A DNA stretch of 64,000 nucleotides from Candidatus Limimorpha caballi (lineage in GTDB: Bacteria; Bacteroidota; Bacteroidia; Bacteroidales; F082): contig JAGHUX010000033.1 in NCBI GenBank assembly GCA_018064605.1, positions 1 to 64,000 on the forward strand. Direction: 5' to 3'. The translations under genes were made by a program, and so were the position numbers. Positions 13,001-20,337 of the stretch are shown here, in pieces. Every line of letters begins with the position of its first letter. Within the stretch, counting starts at the first letter, position 1. The notes below the pieces were generated by a model that worked only from the letters and a program-made list of their open reading frames with translations, searched no databases and was not told the origin of the DNA.

Positions 13001-13795
13001 CGTTACACAGGTGCATATCCTAAGGATTACTCGTCATACAGCAACCTCGACTTCGGTACTGTCAAGGGTCTCACGGCGTCGTACGACCTCCGTAGGACCA
13101 AGAACGTCCGTCTGCGTGCATCATACACATTGCAGTTCACCAACGCGACAGGTGCTTCAGCGACCACGATGAGCGCTTTGATCGCGGCCGGCGTGCCGAA
13201 CCTGCGTTCGACATTCCCGATGCCTTGGGACCGCCGCCACCAGTTCAACATCACGTTGGACTATCGTTTCGCCGACGGCAAGGACTACAACGGTCCTGTC
13301 TCGAAGCGTGAGGAGTCGGGCAAGAAGCCGATACAGTGGCTCGCCAACACGGGTCTCGTGATCACGATGCAGGGTGGTTCCGGTCTTCCTTACACCGCAT
13401 CTTCAAACATCAACTCACCTATCTCCGGCAATACGTCGAACATCCTCAAGGGCTCGTACTACGGATCGCGCCTCCCGTGGGCATTCCGTTTCGACCTCCG
13501 TCTTGACAAGGACATCTACTTCAAGGCCAACAAGGAGAAGAACGGACGCGAGGCCTACCTCAACGTCTATCTGCAGATTCTCAACGTGCTCAATTCGAAG
13601 AACATCGAGGGTGTCTATGGTTCAACAGGTAACCCTGACGATGACGGATACCTCACGGCACCTGAATGGCAGCGCGAAATCAACACACAGACCAACGCTG
13701 ACGCATACTGTGAACTGTACAGCTTGTATGTGAACAACTTCAACAACTACTCTTCACCACGTCAGATCAGATTCGGTGTTATCTTTAACTTCTAA
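10055..13795 (+). CDS. TonB-dependent outer-membrane receptor with carboxypeptidase-regulatory-like N-terminus
   Basis: 1246 residues. Signal peptide to about residue 21 (SLAFAQ), then a CarboxypepD_reg-like beta-sandwich (GVITDKATGETIPFANVVLE, about 27-110), a plug domain (TITAEEIAKMP; VYYVDGVRVIG; YGDATGGIINMTTKGPS) and a 22-strand-type barrel ending in an aromatic residue (FGVIFNF). The SusC signature and a SusD partner are both absent, so this is not a classic Sus glycan system. The next two genes follow after 23 and 34 bases in the same direction. They encode a giant secreted protein with a T9SS-type tail and a PorV/PorQ-family barrel, which suggests one operon. The ligand is unknown. 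Confidence 0.93.
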   Translation: MLRKLLFTICIVLTSWSLAFAQQGRLKGVITDKATGETIPFANVVLESGGLQIGGASSDFDGNYDINPIPPGTYDLRATFVGYNTFVMKGVVISPNKITFQDIPLGMQAEMLDAVEIVEYKVPLISKDQTSSGATITAEEIAKMPSRSAEAVAATVGGVFQSSDGDMNMRGARSEGTVYYVDGVRVIGSSSVPQSAIDQVEVMLSGTPAMYGDATGGIINMTTKGPSRQFGFGAELEQSVDGYGHTRAGINMQGPLIRTKDKKETIVGFFLAGEFNYNKDGAISSIGHYRAKDEWLQSISDKPLRIAGVNNAVYPNGEYTRMGSMEYLKNSTNTSNWDFTATGNLNIRTTETINLIIGGNYNKSRSHEFSRKQEYFNYDKNYIYEDQTWRVYGRFSQRFPTDPESTSIFKNFYYSLQVDYSRYNAANYDPDHKKDIWKYGYLGKYSIYKTSTYELGSVDVTQYNANGDSIGTHTYDNVWVLNSWDNDTLVDFQPGSFNPLLSNYTSQIYDLYTDPYLHYDNFNNLQLNMGLLNSSSPGAFYGLYSAPGSIQSNYAYSESDLFNVSLATAMTIGNHELKIGFQYEQRNSRSYGVSGYNLWYLMRNLANFHIDQLDMSNPEVVSHDGFVDTIIYHRNYNEADQYQFDANLRKALGLNVNGTDWINTDSYDFNDNTIEYYDENGVMHKAVLQDGYDISMFTPDELTQDGNSYVSYYGYDYKGNKLSSQPSFNDFFTEVDENGNYTRPVGSYRPIYIAGYIQDKFAFKDLIFNIGVRVDRFDANQKVLKDPYILYDYNTVGDKIDANGEITLDNGQTVRVPSNIGDNYAIYVNKLDDISSIQGYRNGNTWYNAEGAEISDPNTLDGGAGILPWVTDSKQQHVNVESFKDYDPQWNVMPRISFSFPISDEALFFAHYDVLTQRPSNIYTNIYTYYYFSQISSTINNPSLKPSQTIDYELGFTQKLNNTSSMTITAYYRELRDMIQMYRYTGAYPKDYSSYSNLDFGTVKGLTASYDLRRTKNVRLRASYTLQFTNATGASATTMSALIAAGVPNLRSTFPMPWDRRHQFNITLDYRFADGKDYNGPVSKREESGKKPIQWLANTGLVITMQGGSGLPYTASSNINSPISGNTSNILKGSYYGSRLPWAFRFDLRLDKDIYFKANKEKNGREAYLNVYLQILNVLNSKNIEGVYGSTGNPDDDGYLTAPEWQREINTQTNADAYCELYSLYVNNFNNYSSPRQIRFGVIFNF

Positions 13796-13818
13796 GCAGA
13801 AAAATAAATACTGGTAAT

Positions 13819-16800
13819 ATGAAGACTATAATTCGTTTATTAACTGTTGCATTTCTTTTTGCAAGTGTAACTGAAGCAAGAGCCGAGAAGTACCATTTCG
13901 AAGGGCAACAGTCTCGGAATCTTAAACAAGTCACTGCGGGATGTACACCTTCTTCGACATTCGCATGGTTGAACATCAACAATGCGAGGGTGCGTGTCAA
14001 CGCCGGCGGTGACATGTGGTGGGACCTCCCGGGCGGTTCAGGTTCAAAATACTACATCCCGGCCAACGGCTCCGCAACATCATTGTACGCAGGTTCTCTT
14101 TGGATTGCAGGTATGGACGTCAACAACCAGTTGAAGTGCTCCGCCGTCCGTTTCCGTCAGAAAGGTAATGACTTCTGGACAGGTCCTCTGACGACAGACG
14201 GGACAGCATCCATCGACGCACAGACATGTATGATGTACGACAAGATGTACAACATCACGCGCGCTGAGGTTGACGACTTCCTCGCCCACTTCGACACTGA
14301 GACTGGCAAGCTCGATCCGGATTACACCATCCCTGCCAACATCGCCAACTGGCCGGCACACGGTCAGGCCGCGGGCGTGAGCCACTACCTCGCCCCGTTC
14401 TTCGACTACAACGAAGACGGCGAGTATGACCCGAGCCAGGGCGACTACCCTTACTATGACATCGACAACGAGCTCTGCCACACACAGGTTCCTACCATGG
14501 AAGAGGAGAGGGCTGGCACGGTGAAGGGCTCCATCCTCGCCGACCAGGTCATCAAGGGTGACCAGACAATCTGGTGGGTGTTCAACGACAAGGGCAACTC
14601 ACACACTGAGACGGGCGGTTCCGCCATCGGTATGGAGATCAGGGCGCAGGCCTTCGCTTTCGCGACCAATGACGAAATCAACAACATGACGTTCTACAGC
14701 TACGAGATCATCAACCGTTCAACATACACCTTGACGAACACATACTTCTCGCCATGGACGGACGTTGACCTCGGCTACGCCAAGGACGACTATGTCGGAT
14801 GCGACGTGTCACGCGGCCTCGGCTACGGCTACAACGGCGCTCCTGTCGATGGTAACGGCGAGACGGAAGCATACGGCGCGAATCCTCCGGCGGTCGGAGT
14901 TGACTTCTTCCAGGGGCCTTATCTCGACCCTGACGGTATCGACAACCCGAAATACACATATACGGAAGTCGGCGGCGTGCTCGACAGCGTGCAGATCTGT
15001 GACGAGAGCATAAACGGCGTGAACTTCGGCAATGGCATCCCGGATGATGAACGTTTCGGCATGCGCCGTTTCGTTTACCACAACAACACGGGCTCGGACG
15101 TCAACGGTGACCCGGAGGAAGCGGCTGAATACTACCTTCTCCTCCAAGGCATCTGGAAGAACGGAGCCAAGATGGAATACGGCGGAACAGCAGTCCCCGG
15201 CGCAGCTGGTACAGTCGGCCCTGCCTGCGACTTCATGTTCCCGTTCGACTCTGACCCTTGCAACTGGGGTACAGGCGGTATCGTCCCGAACGGCGGTTTC
15301 AACCAGAACGGCGTTTACTGGAGCGAAGAGACAGGTGACAACGGCAATCCGAACCCTGTCGAAGACCGTCGTTTCATGCAGTCGGCAGGTCCTTTCACAC
15401 TGAAGTCCGGTGCCGTCAACTACATCACATTCGGTGTGCCGTGGGCACGTGCCAACACAGGCCCTGCCTGGGCGTCAGTTGAACTGCTCCGTAAGGTCGA
15501 TGACAAGTGCCAGTCGATGTTCGACAACTGCTTCAAAGTCCTTGACGGACCTAACGCACCTGACCTCACGATCCGTGAACTCGACAGGTCGCTCATCATC
15601 TATCTCTCGAACTCGGCCACATCGAACAACGCAGGCGAGGGTTATGTCGAGAAGGACCCGAACATCCAGGGCCCGCACCCGATTGATTCAACACAGCAGA
15701 AAGACCCGTACTACCGCTTCGAAGGCTACCAGGTCTATCAGCTGGCCAACGAACGCGTGAGCGTCGATGAACTCAACGATGAGACAAAGGCACGTCTCGT
15801 GTTCCAGTGCGACGTCAAGAACAATGTCGGCACAATCATCAACTTCATATATAATGAAGACCTCAAGCGCAATGTCCCTACCATGATGGTGCAGGGCGGC
15901 GACAACGGCATCCGCCACTCATTCGTCGTCACGCAGGACAAGTTCACGACGAACAACGACCCGACTCTTGTCAACCACAAGACGTATTACTTCATGGCGA
16001 TCGCATACGCTTACAACAGTTACATGGAGTACTCCGACGACCCGAACGACTTGAACGGCCTCTATGGTCAGAAGGAGCCTTACCTCGCCGGTCGTAAGAA
16101 CATCAAGTTGTATTCAGCCGTCCCTCATAAAATCGTCAATGGTACCGTCGTCAACTCGGTTTACAACGACCAGCCACAGATCACACGTTGGGTCGGTCGC
16201 GGTAACGGCGGTCTCCAGACAGAAATCATCGACAGCCAGATTGAAGAGCTGCTCGCGAAAGCTCCGGCAAACTACACCAACGGTCCTGAGAGAAACATCT
16301 ACGGCATGGAGTCGTACCCGGTGATCTATCACCCGACATACAAGAAGGGTTACGGCCCGGTCAATGTGAAGATTGTTGACCCGTTGAACGTGTTGCCTGC
16401 CGACTACGCACTCAACTTCTACGACTTTGAAAACAAGACGATGCATCATGTCACGGGTGATCAGGGTGTCGCCGGTGACTCCGCACAGAAACTCACTTTC
16501 AAGTGGGTCTTGAAGGATATTGAGACAGGCGAGGAATTCCATGGTGCAAAGACCACAGAGGAGAACAACGAACAGCTGTTCCTCGAAAGAGGCATCTCTG
16601 TTGACATCCTACAGTCATGGAATTTCGGTCCTATCAAGGTCGGTACGGTAGGTGCACAGTCAGATCAAACACCATCTTATGCAACGCTTTCACCTCAGAA
16701 TGGTGTGATAACTTCGTCAGTCACATACGCAGACAGTTCATATCGTTGGCTCAGCGGTATCAGAGACAGTGATGTTCTCGCCAACAACGCGTTGAACTGG

Positions 16801-18213
16801 ATCCGTTCTGGTACCTACAGGGATACCGGTGAGCACGGTGACCCTGCAAACAACGACTACAACATGAAGTCGGGAGAATTCGACAAGGGTTCAAAACCAT
16901 ACGACCCAACAGAAAACTTCGAAAATATCGCCGAAGGTACGTGGGCTCCTTACATCCTCTGCAACCTGAGTGGTAACGCAGGAATATACAATCCAGGCCC
17001 GGTCTATCCGAAACCGGCCGTCCGTCAGGATTCAATCTTCCAGAAGATCGGCTCGATTGACATCGTGTTGACAGCCGACAAGTCGAAATGGACACGCTGC
17101 CCTGTCATAGAGATGTGTATGGACAAGAACCTTTCTGAAGGCAACGTGAAGAGATTCTCATTGCGTGACCACGCATCAGTTGACAAGGACGGCAATTATG
17201 CCGAGTCAATGGATATGGAGGCCAGCGAAGACCCGAACGATCCTAACTACATCAGCGCACGCGGTATGGGTTGGTTCCCGGGATACGCAATAGATATCGA
17301 GACAGGAGCACGTCTTAACATGATTTACGGTGAAGACTCATTCTATCCGGAACTCAACGGACGCGACATGTTGTTCAACCCGCCGGCGTTGAAGGAGTTG
17401 GTCGCACAGAACGACCCGGCACTCCAGCTAGCTGACCCGGTCCTGTTCGACCAGATCGACGGGACAGCGGTCTTCGGCGGCAAGCACTTCGTGTACATCT
17501 TCCCGATGATCGGCGAGAAAAATCTGGGTAACACATCTGCGAACTATGATTTCGGCTGCCCGGCATACGATGCGGGACGTAAATTGCATGAGACACTTAC
17601 TTGGTTAGACCTGAAGGATAAGGAGCCACTCAGAATCTCATTCTGGGCCTTCCCAACTTGGGTCGGAATGCCGATGGCAATCGAAGGCAAGGAATGGCTG
17701 CCTGAAAACAACCCTGTCAAGATCTCGGTCCGCGTCAACACCCCGTACAAGCCAGGTTACGGCACGATGGTGCTCGACACCGTTACAGATTATGTGATGG
17801 ATGAGCAACACGACGGTCTGAACCCGTACTACACCTTCTCAACCAAGGGCTGCGAGCCTACGGAGAACGTGGCCGACAAGGCTGAAAACGACCTCGACCT
17901 CATCAAGATTGTCCCGAACCCGTACTACGCGTTCTCGAACTACGAAGGCAACGCCCTCACCCACAAGGTGAAGATCATCAACGTTCCTGACAAGTGCGTC
18001 GTGACAATCTACACTGTGAACGGCACGAAGATCCGTCAGTTCAAGAAAGATGACGCCACAACGACATCAATCGACTGGGATCTCACCAACCATGCCAACA
18101 CACCTATCGCCAGCGGCATCTATCTCATCCACGTGAAAGACCAGACGACAGGCGGTGAGAGAACTGTTAAATTCTACTGCGCAATGCGCCAGGTTGACTT
18201 AAATACATTCTAA
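13819..18213 (+). CDS. Giant secreted protein with T9SS type A-like C-terminal sorting domain
   Basis: 1464 residues with a signal peptide (to about ARA, residue 22). The body is rich in Asp, Asn and aromatic residues and has Ca-site-like stretches such as DYNEDGEYDPSQGDYPY; I recognise no enzyme domain. The last ~90 residues look like a type IX sorting domain: KIVPNPYYAFSNYE, then VTIYTVNGTKIRQFKK, WDLTNHANTPIASGIYLIHV and KFYCAMRQ. That domain directs passage through the outer membrane by the T9SS, usually with PorV as shuttle, and a PorV-like gene is next. Likely a surface-exposed protein working with the upstream TonB receptor; its function is unknown. Confidence 0.85.
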   Translation: MKTIIRLLTVAFLFASVTEARAEKYHFEGQQSRNLKQVTAGCTPSSTFAWLNINNARVRVNAGGDMWWDLPGGSGSKYYIPANGSATSLYAGSLWIAGMDVNNQLKCSAVRFRQKGNDFWTGPLTTDGTASIDAQTCMMYDKMYNITRAEVDDFLAHFDTETGKLDPDYTIPANIANWPAHGQAAGVSHYLAPFFDYNEDGEYDPSQGDYPYYDIDNELCHTQVPTMEEERAGTVKGSILADQVIKGDQTIWWVFNDKGNSHTETGGSAIGMEIRAQAFAFATNDEINNMTFYSYEIINRSTYTLTNTYFSPWTDVDLGYAKDDYVGCDVSRGLGYGYNGAPVDGNGETEAYGANPPAVGVDFFQGPYLDPDGIDNPKYTYTEVGGVLDSVQICDESINGVNFGNGIPDDERFGMRRFVYHNNTGSDVNGDPEEAAEYYLLLQGIWKNGAKMEYGGTAVPGAAGTVGPACDFMFPFDSDPCNWGTGGIVPNGGFNQNGVYWSEETGDNGNPNPVEDRRFMQSAGPFTLKSGAVNYITFGVPWARANTGPAWASVELLRKVDDKCQSMFDNCFKVLDGPNAPDLTIRELDRSLIIYLSNSATSNNAGEGYVEKDPNIQGPHPIDSTQQKDPYYRFEGYQVYQLANERVSVDELNDETKARLVFQCDVKNNVGTIINFIYNEDLKRNVPTMMVQGGDNGIRHSFVVTQDKFTTNNDPTLVNHKTYYFMAIAYAYNSYMEYSDDPNDLNGLYGQKEPYLAGRKNIKLYSAVPHKIVNGTVVNSVYNDQPQITRWVGRGNGGLQTEIIDSQIEELLAKAPANYTNGPERNIYGMESYPVIYHPTYKKGYGPVNVKIVDPLNVLPADYALNFYDFENKTMHHVTGDQGVAGDSAQKLTFKWVLKDIETGEEFHGAKTTEENNEQLFLERGISVDILQSWNFGPIKVGTVGAQSDQTPSYATLSPQNGVITSSVTYADSSYRWLSGIRDSDVLANNALNWIRSGTYRDTGEHGDPANNDYNMKSGEFDKGSKPYDPTENFENIAEGTWAPYILCNLSGNAGIYNPGPVYPKPAVRQDSIFQKIGSIDIVLTADKSKWTRCPVIEMCMDKNLSEGNVKRFSLRDHASVDKDGNYAESMDMEASEDPNDPNYISARGMGWFPGYAIDIETGARLNMIYGEDSFYPELNGRDMLFNPPALKELVAQNDPALQLADPVLFDQIDGTAVFGGKHFVYIFPMIGEKNLGNTSANYDFGCPAYDAGRKLHETLTWLDLKDKEPLRISFWAFPTWVGMPMAIEGKEWLPENNPVKISVRVNTPYKPGYGTMVLDTVTDYVMDEQHDGLNPYYTFSTKGCEPTENVADKAENDLDLIKIVPNPYYAFSNYEGNALTHKVKIINVPDKCVVTIYTVNGTKIRQFKKDDATTTSIDWDLTNHANTPIASGIYLIHVKDQTTGGERTVKFYCAMRQVDLNTF

Positions 18214-18247
18214 TATTATTTTGCGAACAAATTAAAAGTACACGATC

Positions 18248-19312
18248 ATGAAAAAGTTATTTAGAACTATCGTAACATTAAGCTTGACAATCATCATTGG
18301 ATTCGCGAGCACAGAGGCATTCGCAGGTAATAAGGACAGGTCTGGTCAGGCAGGTGCAAATGAGCTGTTGATAAACCCATGGGCGGCCTCGGCGGGCTGG
18401 TCTAATGCCGGCATGGCATCAGTCAAAGGCGTTGACGCAATGTGGGGCAACGTCGCAGGTATCTCGTTTGTGAACACAATGGACATCGATTTCTCATATA
18501 CCAACTGGCTCGCCGGTTCCGACACGAAGGTCGTCTCCTTCGGCGCAATCGTGCGTATCTCCGAGTCAATGGTGTTAGGTCTCAATGTCATGTCAATGAA
18601 CTTCGGTGAAATTGAAAGGACGACGCCAGAGAACCCTGACGGCGGCATCGGCACGTACGAGCCGAGCATGATGAACATCAACGTCGCCCTCGCGAAGTCG
18701 TTCTCAAACAGTATCCACGGCGGTTTCCTGGTGAAGGTCATCAGTGAGTCGATCGCTGACATGAAAGTCTCAGGCGTCGCTTTCGATGCAGGCATCCAGT
18801 ACGTCACAGGCATTACCGACAACATCCATTTCGGTATCACCTTGAAGAACATCGGACCTACAATGAAATATTCAGGCGACGGTCTTAAAATGTCGGCCTT
18901 CTTCGAAGGCATGACATCATCACTGACAGTCGACATCCCCACTGATGAATTCGAGCTTCCGACACAGCTGTGCATCGCTGCTGCTTATGATTTCAACTTC
19001 AAGAACAACAGCCGTTTGTCACTCGCAGTCAACTTCAACTCAAACTCTTTCTCGAAAGACCAGTTCATCGCAGGTGTTGAAGGCTCATTCAGAGACATCC
19101 TCATCCTCCGTGGCGGTTATGCGTTCGAGAAAGGCATCTTCGACGACATCGAAGACATGGATTGCACGAACGTACATAAAGGTCTGTCACTCGGTGCTTC
19201 AGTCCAGGCCCCTCTCAACGACAAGGGTCTCAAGGTCTGCATCGACTACGCATACCGTAACACAGCCCACTGGGATGGAATCCACTCAGTCGGTGCAAGA
19301 ATTTTATTCTAA
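18248..19312 (+). CDS. PorV/PorQ-family outer-membrane beta-barrel protein
   Basis: 354 residues with a signal peptide (to about EAFAG) and repeated amphipathic strands. The N-terminal motif NPWAASAGWSNAGMASVKGVD and the ending VGARILF are typical of PorV/PorQ-family proteins (FadL-like barrels). PorV proper binds T9SS cargo tails and carries them from the SprA/Sov translocon to the attachment machinery. Placement directly after a cargo with a sorting domain suggests a dedicated shuttle or anchor rather than the housekeeping PorV, but this is inference. Confidence 0.85.
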   Translation: MKKLFRTIVTLSLTIIIGFASTEAFAGNKDRSGQAGANELLINPWAASAGWSNAGMASVKGVDAMWGNVAGISFVNTMDIDFSYTNWLAGSDTKVVSFGAIVRISESMVLGLNVMSMNFGEIERTTPENPDGGIGTYEPSMMNINVALAKSFSNSIHGGFLVKVISESIADMKVSGVAFDAGIQYVTGITDNIHFGITLKNIGPTMKYSGDGLKMSAFFEGMTSSLTVDIPTDEFELPTQLCIAAAYDFNFKNNSRLSLAVNFNSNSFSKDQFIAGVEGSFRDILILRGGYAFEKGIFDDIEDMDCTNVHKGLSLGASVQAPLNDKGLKVCIDYAYRNTAHWDGIHSVGARILF

Positions 19313-19321
19313 AAAAAAGTC

Positions 19322-19349
19322 TTGCATTTGAAAAAAAGTTGTATCTTTG
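19322..19349 (+). promoter_or_regulatory. greA promoter
   Basis: TTG at 19322-19324 and TATCTTTG at 19342-19349, spaced 17 bases. Transcription would start near 19356, about 64 nt before the greA ATG and just upstream of a terminator-like hairpin. Confidence 0.6.
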
Positions 19350-19364
19350 CATACAATTTCAAGT

Positions 19365-19400
19365 AAAAAAGGGCCCTTATTCGTTAAGGGTCTCTTTTTT
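19365..19400 (+). terminator. Strong terminator-like hairpin inside the greA leader
   Basis: An A6-GGG-CCCTTA arm pairs with TAAGGG-T-CTC-T6 (one bulged T, 5-base loop TTCGT), followed by the T-run. It reads as an intrinsic terminator on both strands. It lies downstream of the predicted greA promoter, so as well as ending the PorV operon it could act as an attenuator in the greA leader. Confidence 0.75.
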
Positions 19401-19419
19401 ACATAAATAGTAATAAAAT

Positions 19420-19896
19420 ATGGCAGATATTGAATACTTCACCCAAGCGGGATTACAGAAACTCAAGGACGAACTTGAGGATTTATGCGTCAACGAACGC
19501 CCGAAAATCGCCGCGGCGATAGCTGAAGCACGTGATAAGGGCGACCTTTCGGAAAACGCCGAGTATGATGCGGCAAAAGAAGCACAGCAGCTTCTCGAAA
19601 TGAAAATAGTCAACCTGCAACTCACCATCGCGAACGCACGCGTCATCGATGAGTCGAAAATGGATACGTCAAAGGTGCTGATCCTGTCAACAGTCAAGAT
19701 CAAGAACCTCAAGACGAAAGCCATGATGACCTATACGATAGTGCCCGAGAAAGAGGCGAACCTCAAGGCCGGCAAGATCTCAATCACCTCGCCGATAGCA
19801 AAGGGCCTCCTCGGCAAAGCCGTCGGCGAACAGGTCGAGATACAGGTGCCGGCAGGGAAAATGACATTCGAAATTGTTGAAATCACAAGAGAATAA
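19420..19896 (+). CDS. greA: Transcription elongation factor GreA
   Basis: 158 residues, standard length. The N-terminal coiled coil carries the tip motif GDLSENAEYDAAKE with the acidic residues that enter the RNA polymerase secondary channel and trigger cleavage of backtracked RNA. The C-terminal FKBP-like domain follows (SPIAKGLLGKAVGEQVE). It is followed after a single base by the HIT gene, so the two are co-transcribed. A terminator hairpin precedes it in its own leader. Confidence 0.97.
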   Translation: MADIEYFTQAGLQKLKDELEDLCVNERPKIAAAIAEARDKGDLSENAEYDAAKEAQQLLEMKIVNLQLTIANARVIDESKMDTSKVLILSTVKIKNLKTKAMMTYTIVPEKEANLKAGKISITSPIAKGLLGKAVGEQVEIQVPAGKMTFEIVEITRE

Positions 19897-19897
19897 C

Positions 19898-20290
19898 ATG
19901 GCTTCAATTTTTTCAAGAATAGTGGCGGGCGAAATACCAAGCTACAAGATAGCCGAAAACGACAAGTTCTACGCCTTCTTCGACATCAATCCGCTCGCTC
20001 CGGGACACACTCTCGTCATCCCGAAAAAAGAACAAGACTACATCTTCGACATCTCCGACGAAGACCTCGCCGAGATGATCGTTTTCGCGAAGAATGTCGC
20101 CGTGGCGATAAAAAAAGCATTCCCGTGCCTCAAGGTCGGAATGGCGGTGCTCGGCCTCGAAGTGCCGCACGCGCACATCCACCTCGTGCCGATGAAATGC
20201 GAAGGCGACCTCGACTTCAAGAAAACCAAACTTCAGCCGTCTCCCGAACAATTCGTCGAGTGGCAGAGGAAAATTATTGACAATCTTTGA
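19898..20290 (+). CDS. HIT-family nucleotide hydrolase
   Basis: 130 residues from the ATG at 19898, one base after the greA stop. The histidine-triad motif HAHIHLVPM near residue 95 gives the catalytic His of nucleoside-phosphate hydrolases (Hint/Fhit type); SIFSRIVAGEIP and FFDINPLAPGHTLVIPK are typical N-terminal signatures. Substrate is probably an adenosine 5'-phosphoramidate or dinucleoside polyphosphate. A perfect intrinsic terminator follows 10 bases after the stop codon. Confidence 0.95.
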   Translation: MASIFSRIVAGEIPSYKIAENDKFYAFFDINPLAPGHTLVIPKKEQDYIFDISDEDLAEMIVFAKNVAVAIKKAFPCLKVGMAVLGLEVPHAHIHLVPMKCEGDLDFKKTKLQPSPEQFVEWQRKIIDNL

Positions 20291-20300
20291 TTTGATATTG

Positions 20301-20328
20301 AAAAGGTCACATTAAGTGACCTTTTTTT
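20301..20328 (+). terminator. Intrinsic terminator after greA-HIT
   Basis: AAAAGGTCAC / GTGACCTTTT form a 10-bp perfect stem around ATTAA, followed by a T-run. The next gene starts only 10 bases later, leaving no room for an ordinary promoter between them. Confidence 0.9.
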
Positions 20329-20337
20329 CGATTTGAA

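Noticed and set aside
10055..13795. SusC-type glycan importer
   Set aside because: No SusC/RagA signature and no SusD partner; the neighbours are a T9SS cargo and a PorV-like barrel.
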